A stretch of DNA of 64,000 nucleotides from Mesorhizobium shangrilense (GCF_040537815.1 NZ_JBEWSZ010000010.1:62001-126000), one strand, 5' to 3'; shown: positions 36,975 to 46,397, numbered from the stretch's first letter. Translations and numbers: made by a program. The notes: generated by a model not told the origin, from the letters alone.

Positions 36975-38012
36975 CTAGGCTAAGCCTGCGGCGAAGAGTG
37001 CTTTCGCGACAGGCTCGAAATATTGCATGGGAACGGCGTTGCCCAGCTTCGCTGTGCGTATGAGCTGATGCGCAAGCGCATGATCATCGACAATTTTGAG
37101 ACGTAGCGCCTGCGCCTCCTCAGACATTTGTGAAGCGACCTCGCCCTCGCCGCGGCAAACTAATACCGGCACTCCGGTCTCGCCACGAACGTAACGCAGA
37201 CCGACCAGGATCGCCCTCCCTCTGAAGACCAACGTGGCGCGATGCACCCCAAGGGGAGGCTCGCCAGCGGCCTCGTTGCGGAGGCGACGTCGTTCATGCT
37301 TCAACTCTGGCGTCCCTTGCTGTTCCTTCAACTCGCGCGTCACTTCGGTCTTAGTCATACGCATTTCGCGCTGAAACAACGCACGCTGCAACAGGAGATC
37401 GATCAGCCCGCCGACCAGAAGTGCACCGGCGCCAATCGCAATCAGCAGTTTCGCCTCCGTAAAGACGAATCCGACACAGCCCATGCCGCAGACCGGCAGA
37501 TAGACCATCGTCTTCCATGTGCCGAGAAGGAAGAGGAGAAAGGTTGTGCTGAGGACCAATACCTTAAACAGCGTCTTCCCAACCTCCACTGCAGAACGCG
37601 CAGACGCCATGCGCTTCAGCCCTTGAAACGGGTCAATTTTCTCAAAGTTGAACTTCATCGGCTCTAGAGAGAAGACAAATCCACCATTGGCTATTAATCC
37701 GGCCAAAATTACCGCGGCGACGAGAGTTCCAAGCAGCGGGCCAACAGTTTCCAGTGTGAGTTCGATCAGCAGGACCAATGCCTGCCGGACCGCGATATTG
37801 AAAGGCAGATTCTGCAGATTGTCGGTTAAAAGTAGCGCTTCGTGGCATTTGTCTTGGATCACGCTCCCTCTCAGCCAAAGGTAACCGAGCCCAGCGCAAG
37901 TGGCGGCCGCGCGGACGAAATCGGCGCTGCGCGGAATCTGCCCTTTTTTGCGCGCTTCGCTCAGCTTCTTCGGGGTGGCGGCGTGTGTCTTCTCTTCACT
38001 CGTGTCGCTCAT
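36975..38012 (-). CDS. rhcU: T3SS export-apparatus switch protein RhcU (SctU)
   Basis: 345 aa from ATG 38012 ([20 protein letters not shown]), overlapping the rhcT stop by four bases. Four membrane spans in the first ~215 residues (for example [20 protein letters not shown] and [20 protein letters not shown]), then the cytoplasmic substrate-switch domain with [20 protein letters not shown]. The NPTH motif, whose Asn-Pro bond is self-cleaved in other SctU proteins, is replaced by RGRA (residues 264-267, in [13 protein letters not shown]). The flanks are otherwise conserved and the reading frame is intact. Last gene of the rhc operon. Confidence 0.92.
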   Translation of the reverse strand: MSDTSEEKTHAATPKKLSEARKKGQIPRSADFVRAAATCAGLGYLWLRGSVIQDKCHEALLLTDNLQNLPFNIAVRQALVLLIELTLETVGPLLGTLVAAVILAGLIANGGFVFSLEPMKFNFEKIDPFQGLKRMASARSAVEVGKTLFKVLVLSTTFLLFLLGTWKTMVYLPVCGMGCVGFVFTEAKLLIAIGAGALLVGGLIDLLLQRALFQREMRMTKTEVTRELKEQQGTPELKHERRRLRNEAAGEPPLGVHRATLVFRGRAILVGLRYVRGETGVPVLVCRGEGEVASQMSEEAQALRLKIVDDHALAHQLIRTAKLGNAVPMQYFEPVAKALFAAGLA

Positions 38013-38827
38013 TTCAGCAACTTGTCGAACCACTCAAGCGCACCATTCGCTTGTGTGATCTCCAGTTTCATCCCCTCGATGAGATAGGCAGTGTAGGCAA
38101 TCATGATAATTGGAAAGCCGATATTCTTGATCGTCGGGGACAGTTGGCTCGACTTGAATTGGGGCGCAAAGCGCCGCAGTATCATCATTGACATGTCAAC
38201 CAGCAGCAGGAACGACACTACAGGCCCGGAGACCAACAATGTCGTGCGCATGATGTGGTCGAGGAGCCCTAATACCTCCATTGCTCCTTGCGCGGTCAAT
38301 GTGGGGTGAAACTGATACACGGGCCAGATCTGGTAGCTGCCATAAAGGGCGCTGATCACGGCCTCCAGACCTCCTGATGCGACGAAGATCGTAATTGCAG
38401 TGATCCCGAGAAAAACCCCCATAGCGGAAGCCTGACTGTTCGTCGCGGGATCGGCCTGTGCGGACGGGCTGGTGATGCCGCGTTGGTTGTCGATAAACTC
38501 GCCGGCCGCCTGAAGACTCCATAACGGGATGCCGAGAAAAGTGCCAAGTAGCAGGCCGACAAAAACCTCCTTCAATCCGAGCAGAGTTAGCTGGATCAGA
38601 CGTGTTTCAGGATCCAGCGCCTGCAACCCCTCACTGACGTGTGCCAAGCACGGCAGCCCGAAGGCAACAGCCAGGCCGCTGCGGATCAGCCCGCCGATCT
38701 GAGCTCGCGTAAACACAGGAAGAACCATCATAATGCCCATCGCGCGGGCCGCGCCAAGGCCGGCTGCGACGACGAGTTCGATAGCCGCATGGATCAGGAT
38801 TTGAATCTCGGCCGATGACGCATACAT
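38009..38827 (-). CDS. rhcT: T3SS export-apparatus protein RhcT (SctT)
   Basis: 272-aa polytopic inner-membrane protein of the export gate (FliR/SctT family). Hydrophobic segments include [40 protein letters not shown] and [20 protein letters not shown]. The family motif [16 protein letters not shown] is clear. It begins eight bases after rhcS and overlaps rhcU by four, a tightly coupled order S-T-U typical of T3SS operons. Confidence 0.93.
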   Translation of the reverse strand: MYASSAEIQILIHAAIELVVAAGLGAARAMGIMMVLPVFTRAQIGGLIRSGLAVAFGLPCLAHVSEGLQALDPETRLIQLTLLGLKEVFVGLLLGTFLGIPLWSLQAAGEFIDNQRGITSPSAQADPATNSQASAMGVFLGITAITIFVASGGLEAVISALYGSYQIWPVYQFHPTLTAQGAMEVLGLLDHIMRTTLLVSGPVVSFLLLVDMSMMILRRFAPQFKSSQLSPTIKNIGFPIIMIAYTAYLIEGMKLEITQANGALEWFDKLLK

Positions 38828-38835
38828 GGTGGAGG

Positions 38836-39117
38836 CTAGTAGCTAGGTGTCATTGCGGGAAACTCCGTAAAGATCTGGTCGGCCAGCCCTATGAGCGGGG
38901 CGCTCAACACAGGGGCAAACAGGCCAATCACCGCCACAACGACCAGAAGCTTCACGGTGAGGGGCAAGCTTTCATCCTGGATCTGCGTTGCCGCCTGAAT
39001 GATACCAATGCCTAGCCCAACAATCACCGATGCAATGAGCGGTGGCAGAATCCAGATCATGAAAACCACTAACGACTGGCTCATAAGAGTAACAATACTG
39101 GATTGAGTAATAATCAA
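38836..39117 (-). CDS. rhcS: T3SS export-apparatus protein RhcS (SctS), non-AUG start likely
   Basis: Small FliQ/SctS-type protein with two membrane spans ([20 protein letters not shown] and [20 protein letters not shown]) flanking [18 protein letters not shown]. The family N-terminus ([13 protein letters not shown]) precedes the first in-frame ATG (39084), so a TTG at 39117 or the adjacent ATT is the probable start. TTG overlaps the rhcR stop (TTGA) and AGGAGG lies directly before it. From TTG the protein is 93 aa, the usual length; from ATG only 82. Confidence 0.85.
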   Translation of the reverse strand: MIITQSSIVTLMSQSLVVFMIWILPPLIASVIVGLGIGIIQAATQIQDESLPLTVKLLVVVAVIGLFAPVLSAPLIGLADQIFTEFPAMTPSY

Positions 39118-39779
39118 CCTCCTGGTGTTGTGTAACTCAGCACAAGTCCGTGCATCAATCTCGACCAACCATCAATAGCGACGAACAAAAAGAGTTTGAA
39201 AGGGACAGATATGACTGTTGGGGAGACCATCGACATGCCCATAGCCATCAGAATTGTCGTTACGATAAGATCAATGACGATAAAGGGAAGATAGAGAAGA
39301 AAGCCTATTTCGAATGCACGCTTGAGTTCTGAAATTAGAAAAGATGGTACGAGAATGGCAAAATCATCAGGTGTAGCTCTGGCGCGCATTTCCTCTGGCC
39401 AGACTTTTTCGGTCGAGGAGAGGAAAAATCGCCGCTGCTCTTCGTTTGTGAATTTCTTGAGATGATCGCGCAAGGGCTCACCTCCCACTTTGGCAGCGCT
39501 TACCCAGTCATCGAGCGTCTGATAACGGAGCTTCGGATCCGTCATCCGATCATAGGTCTGTTCAACAACGGGCGCGCTAACGAACATGGTGAGGATCAAT
39601 GCCGCGGCGTATAGTACTATGTTCGGTGGAATCGTCTGGGTCCCGAGCGCATTGCGGACGAGGAATAGAACAACTGATACCTTTACAAACGCCGTGGTTG
39701 TGGCGACCGCTAAAACCAGCAGACCGAGTCCGGCGGTAACCGCAAGAAGCGACAAGATTGCCGGCTGAACCTCAGTCAT
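39114..39779 (-). CDS. rhcR: T3SS export-apparatus protein RhcR (SctR)
   Basis: 221 aa from ATG 39779 (MTEVQPAILSLLAVTAGLGL), which overlaps the rhcQ stop by eight bases. FliP/SctR family: VSVVLFLVRNALGTQTIPPN, LVPSFLISELKRAFEIGFLL, FIVIDLIVTTILMAMGMSMV and VSPTVISVPFKLFLFVAIDG are all recognisable. Pentamer-forming core of the export gate in the inner membrane. The longer frame upstream is the antisense-like extension inside rhcQ and was not used. Confidence 0.93.
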   Translation of the reverse strand: MTEVQPAILSLLAVTAGLGLLVLAVATTTAFVKVSVVLFLVRNALGTQTIPPNIVLYAAALILTMFVSAPVVEQTYDRMTDPKLRYQTLDDWVSAAKVGGEPLRDHLKKFTNEEQRRFFLSSTEKVWPEEMRARATPDDFAILVPSFLISELKRAFEIGFLLYLPFIVIDLIVTTILMAMGMSMVSPTVISVPFKLFLFVAIDGWSRLMHGLVLSYTTPGG

Positions 39780-40860
39780 TGGATGCCAACCTGCCGCGGA
39801 GTCTGATGCCCAGCTCATCTCCGATGCGCACGATGTCGCCACGCCCGATACGCCGACCATTGGCAAGTATGTCGACCGGACCGTCGATCGGCCGACCAAG
39901 TTCGAAAACATGCCCTTCGCCGGCAGTCCTCAGTTCCCCTAGAGGGATAGGCCAGCGGCCGCATTCAAAGACAAGCACGATCTCGACATCGTCGAGATCG
40001 GCTTCCGACGGCCCTAATTGCGATTCGGGTTGTGTCATATGCGCATTCTCCAAGGGGCACGATCGCGGGCGGAAAGGTCCCCGCAGGATTAGGTGGTCGC
40101 CCTCAAGATCTGCCCCGGCCCATAACTGGCCCACGGACAGGGTGATCTGGCCGCGGCCGAACGGCGATATGTCTGGCAACAGAGCATCACCGACACATGC
40201 TTTGCGAAGAAGCGCTGCTGGAGCGCAAAGCGTGCCGATCTCTCCTGCCACTGTGACCGGGAGCTCTGGGAATAGCTCGCGCGGCTGTCGCGGCAACTGG
40301 CCAAGCAGTTCGCCTAACGCGCGGAAGGCAGACGGCACCATGCCATCAAGAGGCGAGAACAGGAACAGGAGACCCTTGCCATTCGCTGGGCCGAAGACGA
40401 TATCCAATTCGAGATGAGGACCCAGTGTCATGGCTTCACGGACATGGAGGAGTTGCACGTTCCGCTGCATCTGATCCTCCAGTCGAGCGATAAGCGGCTC
40501 GAGTGCAAGTTCGAGAATGAGCGAAGCAGTTGGCTCGGAAGGGAAAGCAAAGCCGCTCTGCACTGTCGAGACGAGCGCCTCTACAAGCCGTCGCGACAGC
40601 GACAAGACGATGGTTTCAGCTCCCACGCGCCAAATGCAGTCAAGCATCGGAATGGCAGAAGGTTCCTGCTGCCAGACAAGCCCTTCCATCCGCACCGATA
40701 GCGGCTTGTCGCTGATCCGGCTCTGAAACGGCCTGCGGGAAGCCGCTATATCATTGAGCCACGAGACGACCACGTGGGACAGTGTTAGCGCTGGTTCGAA
40801 TATAGCGGGTCTGACCACAGTGGTTACCAAAGCTGGCTCTAAACTGCACGATCGCGTCAT
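39772..40860 (-). CDS. rhcQ: T3SS cytoplasmic-ring protein RhcQ (SctQ)
   Basis: 362-aa protein of the cytoplasmic sorting platform. The weakly conserved N-terminal part is followed by a C-terminal SpoA/FliN-type domain (residues ~285-355: VEIVLVFECGRWPIPLGELR, GHVFELGRPIDGPVDILANG, GRGDIVRIGDELGIRL). Starts 15 bases after the SctO-like gene. With RhcL, RhcN and NolU it builds the ATPase/sorting complex. Confidence 0.9.
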   Translation of the reverse strand: MTRSCSLEPALVTTVVRPAIFEPALTLSHVVVSWLNDIAASRRPFQSRISDKPLSVRMEGLVWQQEPSAIPMLDCIWRVGAETIVLSLSRRLVEALVSTVQSGFAFPSEPTASLILELALEPLIARLEDQMQRNVQLLHVREAMTLGPHLELDIVFGPANGKGLLFLFSPLDGMVPSAFRALGELLGQLPRQPRELFPELPVTVAGEIGTLCAPAALLRKACVGDALLPDISPFGRGQITLSVGQLWAGADLEGDHLILRGPFRPRSCPLENAHMTQPESQLGPSEADLDDVEIVLVFECGRWPIPLGELRTAGEGHVFELGRPIDGPVDILANGRRIGRGDIVRIGDELGIRLRGRLASND

Positions 40861-40875
40861 GCAGAGAACCTGCGG

Positions 40876-41412
40876 TTATCGGATCTGGTTGCCCGACATC
40901 TGGGCGAGCGAAACCCTCCCATACCGAAGCGATATCTCGTCGTCGGCCTCAATTTCGCCTGCGGCCTCCGAATGAATATCGAAGGCGCGCCGGACGTCGT
41001 CCTCGATTTGTTGCCATTTTTGCCTTGCGGCCGAACATCTGACCCATTGGGCCCTCGTCCCAGACGCCGCTGTCTCGGCCTTCCCTTGAGCGATGCGCGC
41101 ATCGTCAAGCTTCTGGCCTCTTAAGGTGATCTCAGCCGCAAGCCGCTCAATGTTAAGGTTGTGATGGTCGAGTACTGCGCTAGACAAGGTATCGAGCGCG
41201 ATCAGCTCCTGGTAGAGCTGAGCTTCCGCCCTTGCGCGCTGTTGCTGTGCGATTGCAAGCCCCTGGAAGGCATTCTGTACGGCTAGGGTGGCCATGCGGC
41301 GCTGTGCTTCCTTCTTCGACAGATCCCTCAGGGCGCTGCGCTCTTGCATTTCCTTCAGAAGCCGTAACCTCGAAGCGTGAACACGATTCACGCGGTCAAA
41401 CGCGACATCCAT
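40876..41412 (-). CDS. T3SS stalk protein SctO (y4yJ-like)
   Basis: 178 aa, almost entirely charged and helical (LRLLKEMQERSALRDLSKKE, AIAQQQRARAEAQLYQELIA), as expected for the coiled-coil stalk that links the ATPase to SctV (YscO/FliJ class). Its start overlaps the 3' end of rhcN by 25 bases, and rhcQ follows. Confidence 0.8.
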   Translation of the reverse strand: MDVAFDRVNRVHASRLRLLKEMQERSALRDLSKKEAQRRMATLAVQNAFQGLAIAQQQRARAEAQLYQELIALDTLSSAVLDHHNLNIERLAAEITLRGQKLDDARIAQGKAETAASGTRAQWVRCSAARQKWQQIEDDVRRAFDIHSEAAGEIEADDEISLRYGRVSLAQMSGNQIR

Positions 41413-42746
41413 GCGACCGTTTCCTCAAAATCTGACGCCTCGTCTTCGCTCTGGCGCAAAAACTCCCTCAACTCGCCAATCGATGCGACAGCCCGGTCAG
41501 TAAGGGGATCGCCGCCTTGCTTGTATTCGCCGACGTTGATCAAAAACTCGGACTCTGCATAGCGCGAGAGGAGATCACGGAAGAAGGATGCTGCCTTGCG
41601 ATGTGTCCCAGATACGACCGCATCCATAACACGGCTGCGACTCTGCAGCACATCGATAGCGGGGAAATGCGATCGCGCCGCGAGAGCGCGTGAGAGGACG
41701 ACATGGCCGTCGAGAATGCCGCGCGATTCCTCGGCGATTGGATCGCCTGTGCCATCACCTTCGACAAGTACAGTATAGAAGGCCGTGATTGAGCCGCGCT
41801 CACCCATGCCGGCACGTTCCAGCAGGCCTGGCAGCATAGCAAAAACGGAAGGAGGAAAGCCCCGCCGGGTCGGCGGCTCGCCCGCAGCAAGACCTATTTC
41901 GCGCATGGCGCGGCAGAAGCGCGTCAGCGAGTCCAACATGAGTGCGACGCGTAGCCCTTGTTCGCGAAAGTATTCCGCGAGCGCAGTCGCCATAGGAGCA
42001 CATTGCGCCCGCTCCACTGCCGAGCGGTCCGAGGTTTCAACGACAACGACCGTACGGCGGAGGCCCTCCTCCCCAAGATGCCGCTCGATGAATTCACGAA
42101 CTTCACGGCCCCGCTCGCCTATGAGCGCGACTATGATAACGTCGGCGGCGGCACCTTTTACGATCTGCGACAATAACGTCGACTTGCCACCACCAGGCTC
42201 GCCATAAATCCCGATCCGCTGGCCCTCGCCGCATGTGAGGAGACCATCCAGGGCACGGACCCCGAGCGGGAATGGCCGCTCAACGATGCGCCTTGTCATT
42301 GGATTGGGCGCCCTGCCGTGCAGCGGACGAGTTTCGGTGGTTTTGACTTCGCCTTTGCCGTCGAGTGGGCGGCAGCGGCTGTCAATCACACGGCCGAGCA
42401 AATTAGGGCCGACCGGCACTTCACGCATTCGTCCAGTGGACACGACTTCTGCGCGGCTGGACAGACCCGCCAAGTCACCGATCGGCGTGAGCAACACGCC
42501 ATTGTCCAATAAGCCGATCACCTCGGCTTCGAGCGACAGGCCGGTTCGCGTATCCTGCAGCAGACAAAGTTCCCCAATCCGAGTGTCTGGCAAGACGGCA
42601 TGGACCAGTGTCCCGACAGCCCGCGTGATCCGTCCGCGCACGACCCGCGTGTCAATTTGCTTTGCTGTAGACCTCAAAGACGAGATCGCCGGATCGGGAG
42701 CCCGGGTGCCAGCGAGATTATTATGCTGTGGTACCGGCGTGATCAC
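41388..42746 (-). CDS. rhcN: T3SS ATPase RhcN (SctN)
   Basis: 452-aa hexameric ATPase that strips chaperones from substrates and energises early export. Walker A GEPGGGKST is at 182-190, IVALIGERGREVREFIERHL follows, the Walker B strand VALMLDSLTRF is near 262-272, and GEPPTRRGFPPSVF is the F1-type signature. N-terminal oligomerisation region is complete. Overlaps rhcL by four bases (ATGA), so translation is coupled. Confidence 0.96.
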   Translation of the reverse strand: MITPVPQHNNLAGTRAPDPAISSLRSTAKQIDTRVVRGRITRAVGTLVHAVLPDTRIGELCLLQDTRTGLSLEAEVIGLLDNGVLLTPIGDLAGLSSRAEVVSTGRMREVPVGPNLLGRVIDSRCRPLDGKGEVKTTETRPLHGRAPNPMTRRIVERPFPLGVRALDGLLTCGEGQRIGIYGEPGGGKSTLLSQIVKGAAADVIIVALIGERGREVREFIERHLGEEGLRRTVVVVETSDRSAVERAQCAPMATALAEYFREQGLRVALMLDSLTRFCRAMREIGLAAGEPPTRRGFPPSVFAMLPGLLERAGMGERGSITAFYTVLVEGDGTGDPIAEESRGILDGHVVLSRALAARSHFPAIDVLQSRSRVMDAVVSGTHRKAASFFRDLLSRYAESEFLINVGEYKQGGDPLTDRAVASIGELREFLRQSEDEASDFEETVAWMSRLTA

Positions 42747-43366
42747 AGTTCGCCTTCTTCAGAATGCGACCCGAAGCCGAGGCGCAGCGCGCGCATCTGT
42801 GCGTCAAGTCCAAGATCGACGTTGCCGTACTCGCTCCACAGCACGCACTGTTGCGGCGACAACGTCGGATCCGGATCAATCCGAACCCGCGGCCGCCCCT
42901 CCCGTCCGTCGCATCCAGCAAACGCGCGCGCGAGCATATCGACTTGCGTGGGACATACATGAAGGCAAACTTCCGCGTCGCCATATTTGCGCTCAATCGC
43001 GTGACGAACAGCCCTCACCAACAGGTCGCCGGGATCGAAAGCGCCCAGAAGATCGCTTAGGATCTCCATCACGAGCTGTGGCAATTCCTGCTCCAGAACC
43101 GCCTTTCGTCGCGCCACTTCGCTGACTGCCCGCGCGATAAGTCCTGCCATTTCCTCGGCGCCTGCATTCAAGCCCTCGGTATGGCCGTGAGCCCGCTCAC
43201 GCTTATAAGCGGCGCGCACCCAGCTGCGTACCCGCTGCTGATACCGTTCTGCTGCGTCACGTGCTTGTGTGGCGCTGTGCCAGATCTCAAGCTCATTCGC
43301 CGGTATCAGTGGCCCCATTGGGCGGATCTGCGGGGCGTCGGGCGCTGCGGAAACATCGGCTGTCAT
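42743..43366 (-). CDS. rhcL: T3SS ATPase regulator RhcL (SctL, NolV)
   Basis: 207 aa. Helical N-terminal half (ARDAAERYQQRVRSWVRAAY) and a FliH/YscL-type C-terminal domain (MEILSDLLGAFDPGDLLVRA, then CLHVCPTQVDML). Binds RhcN and tethers it to the sorting platform. Four-base overlaps with nolU upstream and rhcN downstream. Confidence 0.9.
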   Translation of the reverse strand: MTADVSAAPDAPQIRPMGPLIPANELEIWHSATQARDAAERYQQRVRSWVRAAYKRERAHGHTEGLNAGAEEMAGLIARAVSEVARRKAVLEQELPQLVMEILSDLLGAFDPGDLLVRAVRHAIERKYGDAEVCLHVCPTQVDMLARAFAGCDGREGRPRVRIDPDPTLSPQQCVLWSEYGNVDLGLDAQMRALRLGFGSHSEEGEL

Positions 43367-44001
43367 ATCACCCGGATCTCCGTCTCAAACTGGGCTATGA
43401 CAAGCGAAAACAACTGGCCCGAGGCATTACTGTGTTCGGGCGCTGGATTCTCGGCGGCGGTACCGACGGGCAACCGTAGAAGCACGCGGTTACGCTCAAG
43501 CGCTGAACTGTCATTGAGCCAAGCACCAAGGCAGGCATGTCCATCGTGTTCAATTTGCTGCGCGAGTTTTTCCGGATCAGCGATCAAGCTGTTTGCGATC
43601 GCATGCGCCAGACATCGGATGCCAAATGCGTGGGCATCAGCGCCGATATGTCCAATAAGCGCGGTGAGGTGAGGCTTTGAAACAAGCTTCAGCAGCGAAC
43701 GGGCATGCCAGATACTACCGGCAAGGAGGGCAGCCCGACGCGGATCATGTCCGTGCAGAAGATCCGGCCCCCAGCCGCTTCCGTTCGAATCCATTTCATT
43801 GTCAAGCAGCAATTCTGCCAGTCTTGGCTGCAGCCTGGGACTCTTCTGCAACTGCACCAATGTCGAAGCGGACAACGCCGGATCAAGACGTGCGGCAAGA
43901 CGAGTCGGATGGGCCGAAGCAGCAAGATCGCTCAGGCACACGGAACGCAATTGGAACGAATGATTGCGTTCGGCAGTCTGGATCGGTATCGGCATTGGCA
44001 A
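43363..44001 (-). CDS. nolU: T3SS sorting-platform protein NolU (SctK-like)
   Basis: 212 aa, no membrane segment. Position between rhcJ and rhcL and features such as RLDPALSASTLVQLQKSPRL and GHIGADAHAFGIRCLAHAIA match NolU of the nolBTUV operon in Sinorhizobium fredii. The SctK family is weakly conserved, so the assignment leans on synteny. Confidence 0.85.
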   Translation of the reverse strand: MPMPIPIQTAERNHSFQLRSVCLSDLAASAHPTRLAARLDPALSASTLVQLQKSPRLQPRLAELLLDNEMDSNGSGWGPDLLHGHDPRRAALLAGSIWHARSLLKLVSKPHLTALIGHIGADAHAFGIRCLAHAIANSLIADPEKLAQQIEHDGHACLGAWLNDSSALERNRVLLRLPVGTAAENPAPEHSNASGQLFSLVIAQFETEIRVI

Positions 44002-44007
44002 TATTAC

Positions 44008-44865
44008 CTACGCCCCGATGATCTTTTTGCGAATGGCCCCGACAGCGGAAACATCCGAGCGGCCCTCGACCTTGGATAGTTCGCCCGATGATTGCCTGCG
44101 CCGACGCCTAAGAACACTGGATAAGAGATAGCACGCCACTGCGAATACAGCTGCGGCAACACCCATCACGATCGCCAGAAGCGGCGCTGGGACGGACCAA
44201 GATGTCTGGGCCGAAACAGTCGCCGGTAAGGACCGTTGCTCATGTGCGGAATCCACTGGCACCAAAACCACTTCGACCTTTTCGTAGGACAGGCCTTCGA
44301 TGCTGTCGGCGACGAGCAGCTTTATCTTCGGCAGCAGAACTGAGAGATTTGCTTTGGCGTCGTGCCGGATAAAAACCGAGGCCGAGGATGGCGTGCCGCC
44401 CGATCGTAAGAGGTCGTTATTCGGCAGAACGACATGAACACGTACTGAGAAGACGCCATCGATATCGCTGATCGTACGCGACAACTCTTCGCTCAGGGCA
44501 TAGACGTAACGAGCACGCTCCTCGGTCGGCGAGGCAATCAGGCCTGATCCATTGAATATCTCGCCGAGGTTCTTGAAAGACTGGCGCGGCAGCCCCTTGG
44601 CATTCAGGAGGTTGATTGAGAGGGCAAGCAGCTTTTCGTCGACCTGGATCGTGCTGGTCCCATCCTTAGCGGCAACGCGGACCGCATCAACCCCGTTGTC
44701 GATCAGAAGCGCGAGCATCTCATTCGCCTCGCGCTCTTGCAATTGCGTGTAGAGATCGACCTTGCAACCACTCAGAGCGAAGAGAAGTGGCAGCACAACA
44801 AAATGAAGCGATCGCCGACCAGACGGGCGACTATGCATGATTTCGCCATGGGCCAAGCCAATCAT
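44008..44865 (-). CDS. rhcJ: T3SS inner-ring lipoprotein RhcJ (SctJ, NolT)
   Basis: 285 aa. Signal sequence with lipobox ending at Cys34 (LFALSGC), the YscJ/FliF ring-building region (YTQLQEREANEMLALLIDNG, KGLPRQSFKNLGEIFNGSGL, ISDIDGVFSVRVHVVLPNND), and a C-terminal membrane anchor (LLAIVMGVAAAVFAVACYLL) followed by RRRRRQ. Forms the inner ring at the inner membrane. Starts nine bases after nopB. Confidence 0.94.
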   Translation of the reverse strand: MIGLAHGEIMHSRPSGRRSLHFVVLPLLFALSGCKVDLYTQLQEREANEMLALLIDNGVDAVRVAAKDGTSTIQVDEKLLALSINLLNAKGLPRQSFKNLGEIFNGSGLIASPTEERARYVYALSEELSRTISDIDGVFSVRVHVVLPNNDLLRSGGTPSSASVFIRHDAKANLSVLLPKIKLLVADSIEGLSYEKVEVVLVPVDSAHEQRSLPATVSAQTSWSVPAPLLAIVMGVAAAVFAVACYLLSSVLRRRRRQSSGELSKVEGRSDVSAVGAIRKKIIGA

Positions 44866-44874
44866 GCGCGACGT

Positions 44875-45387
44875 TCATCCTTCTTTTAATAGTGTGTTCA
44901 CAGATGAGGTGATGCCGCTGACACCTTTGGAAATAAGAGCAACTTGGGTAACGCCGTTGTAGACATCCCGCAGATCAGCAATCATCGATTCGAAATCATG
45001 CCCTGCTTGCGGAACGCCCGACATCTGCGTTCCCGCTGCCCCACCTTCGACAGGCAGCTTCTGCGCCGACCCAGGTAGAGCGCCCTTCGCAAGGCCTACC
45101 TGATGGTCAAGCGCGGCAGAAGTAACTGCGTTGTCCCGGTACATGGAAGAAATCGTCTGGAGGACCCGGTCGCCGAGTGGGCTTGTCTGCGCAGTCGCGC
45201 GTTGAACATCCAACTGCGGCGGAACCGGCGCCGCTCTCGCTGGCCCCGACGCGGTATCGTTTTTCATCGAGGCGGCCGCCTGCGCTAGCGCGCGCTCAAA
45301 CTGAGCCTGCTCACCGAATGACGGTGACCCGACTCTGGGAAGAGTGTCCGTCAGACTGGCAGAGATCGACGTGACAGGCATCATCAT
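44875..45387 (-). CDS. nopB: Nodulation outer protein NopB (NolB)
   Basis: 170 aa, soluble, first gene of the rhc operon and size-matched to NopB of NGR234/USDA257, a minor T3 pilus component needed for secretion. Ala/Ser-rich N-terminus, and a C-terminal helical part (HDFESMIADLRDVYNGVTQV, ISKGVSGITSSVNTLL) resembling inner-rod proteins. A tts box lies 88 bases upstream of the ATG. Confidence 0.88.
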   Translation of the reverse strand: MMMPVTSISASLTDTLPRVGSPSFGEQAQFERALAQAAASMKNDTASGPARAAPVPPQLDVQRATAQTSPLGDRVLQTISSMYRDNAVTSAALDHQVGLAKGALPGSAQKLPVEGGAAGTQMSGVPQAGHDFESMIADLRDVYNGVTQVALISKGVSGITSSVNTLLKEG

Positions 45388-45412
45388 GTAAGGACTCGAT
45401 TGCTTTCTCTTT

Positions 45413-45440
45413 GACGCGAGATGAGTGACGCGAGATGAGT
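45413..45440. repeat. Tandem 14-bp repeat in the nopB leader
   Basis: GACGCGAGATGAGT occurs twice in a row (45413-45426, 45427-45440), between the tts box and the nopB start. Confidence 0.85.
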
Positions 45441-45474
45441 CCAGCCGGTTATCACCCGCTGTTGGGTCGATACC

Positions 45475-45503
45475 TAGAGAGGCGACCTGACGACAAGCTG
45501 ACG
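45475..45503 (-). promoter_or_regulatory. tts box for the nopB-rhcU operon
   Basis: On the minus strand CGTCAGCTTGTCGTCAGGTC from 45503 downward, with good spacing of the GTCAG and TCG blocks. It lies in the divergent gap between nopB and rhcC1. Confidence 0.8.
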
Positions 45504-45585
45504 GGAGCGTCGTTAGTCATGTAAAAAGTCACATTGGCGACTTTAGTGATTGTGAGAATTTCAGCCTTTGGTTTATCAGGACGAG

Positions 45586-46290
45586 ATGTCAAGAACGCTC
45601 ATCCCATCCGCCATCCTGCACAGCTTGAAGAGACTTCTCTGTGTAGGATTTTTTCTCTCCACCGGAATCCACACAACTCTTGGCGTCCCTCTGTCGCTCC
45701 CCTCGACGCCGTATAGGTATACGGTTCTAGATCAGGATCTCTCTGCCGCGTTGCAGGAATTCGGCAACAACCTGAATATCAGGATCAACATCAGCGCCGA
45801 GGTGAAGGGGCGGATTCGCGGGCGTATGCCGGATTTGCCACCGCGCGAGTTCCTCGACCGCTTGACCAAGCTGTACGATCTCCAATGGTACTATGATGGG
45901 CTTGTGCTCTATGTGTCCGCTGCAAAAGAAGCACAAACTCGGATGCTTGTGCTGACTCCGATTCGCTTCGATGCGTTCAAGGGCGCCCTCGATGAGCTTG
46001 ACATCTCCGATGACCGCTATGTCGTGAGACCTGCGCCGGGAAATGGCCTCGTCTTGGTTTCCGGTCCACCGCGCTTCATCGCGCTCGTGGAGCAGGCGTT
46101 CAACGGCCTCGTGGCGGAGGCGCAGGCGCGGCCTCACGTCGCTGAGACGCCGCCAAGGGAATCGGTGCTGATATTGTTTCGGGGTTCCTCCACCATGGTC
46201 GTCCGCGATGGACGACCGGAAGCCTCTTATTCTTCTGACGTGCTGCAACACGATGGCGTTGGCGGGAAGCCTGAGCTGAGTCAGAAATGA
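45586..46290 (+). CDS. rhcC1: Secretin N-terminal half RhcC1 (NolW)
   Basis: 234 aa from ATG 45586 behind AGGACGAG. Signal peptide (LLCVGFFLSTGIHTTLG), then secretin N0/N1 modules (LDQDLSAALQEFGNNLNIRI, LPPREFLDRLTKLYDLQWYY, PGNGLVLVSGPPRFIALVEQ). In rhizobia the outer-membrane secretin is split in two genes; the channel half is rhcC2 at 50979. Divergent from nopB and followed by nopX. Confidence 0.92.
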   Translation: MSRTLIPSAILHSLKRLLCVGFFLSTGIHTTLGVPLSLPSTPYRYTVLDQDLSAALQEFGNNLNIRINISAEVKGRIRGRMPDLPPREFLDRLTKLYDLQWYYDGLVLYVSAAKEAQTRMLVLTPIRFDAFKGALDELDISDDRYVVRPAPGNGLVLVSGPPRFIALVEQAFNGLVAEAQARPHVAETPPRESVLILFRGSSTMVVRDGRPEASYSSDVLQHDGVGGKPELSQK

Positions 46291-46366
46291 CATCCATGGA
46301 GACGCCGCAGCTTCTGGAGAAAACATTACCCGCAGCCGCCCTCCTGATTGTGAATTCTTTTGAACC

Positions 46367-46397
46367 CGTCAGGTTCTCGAAAGCTGAACCGCTCATG
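46367..46397 (+). promoter_or_regulatory. tts box for nopX
   Basis: CGTCAGGTTCTCGAAAGCT at 46367-46385, one base off the core consensus, 183 bases upstream of the nopX ATG. Confidence 0.9.
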
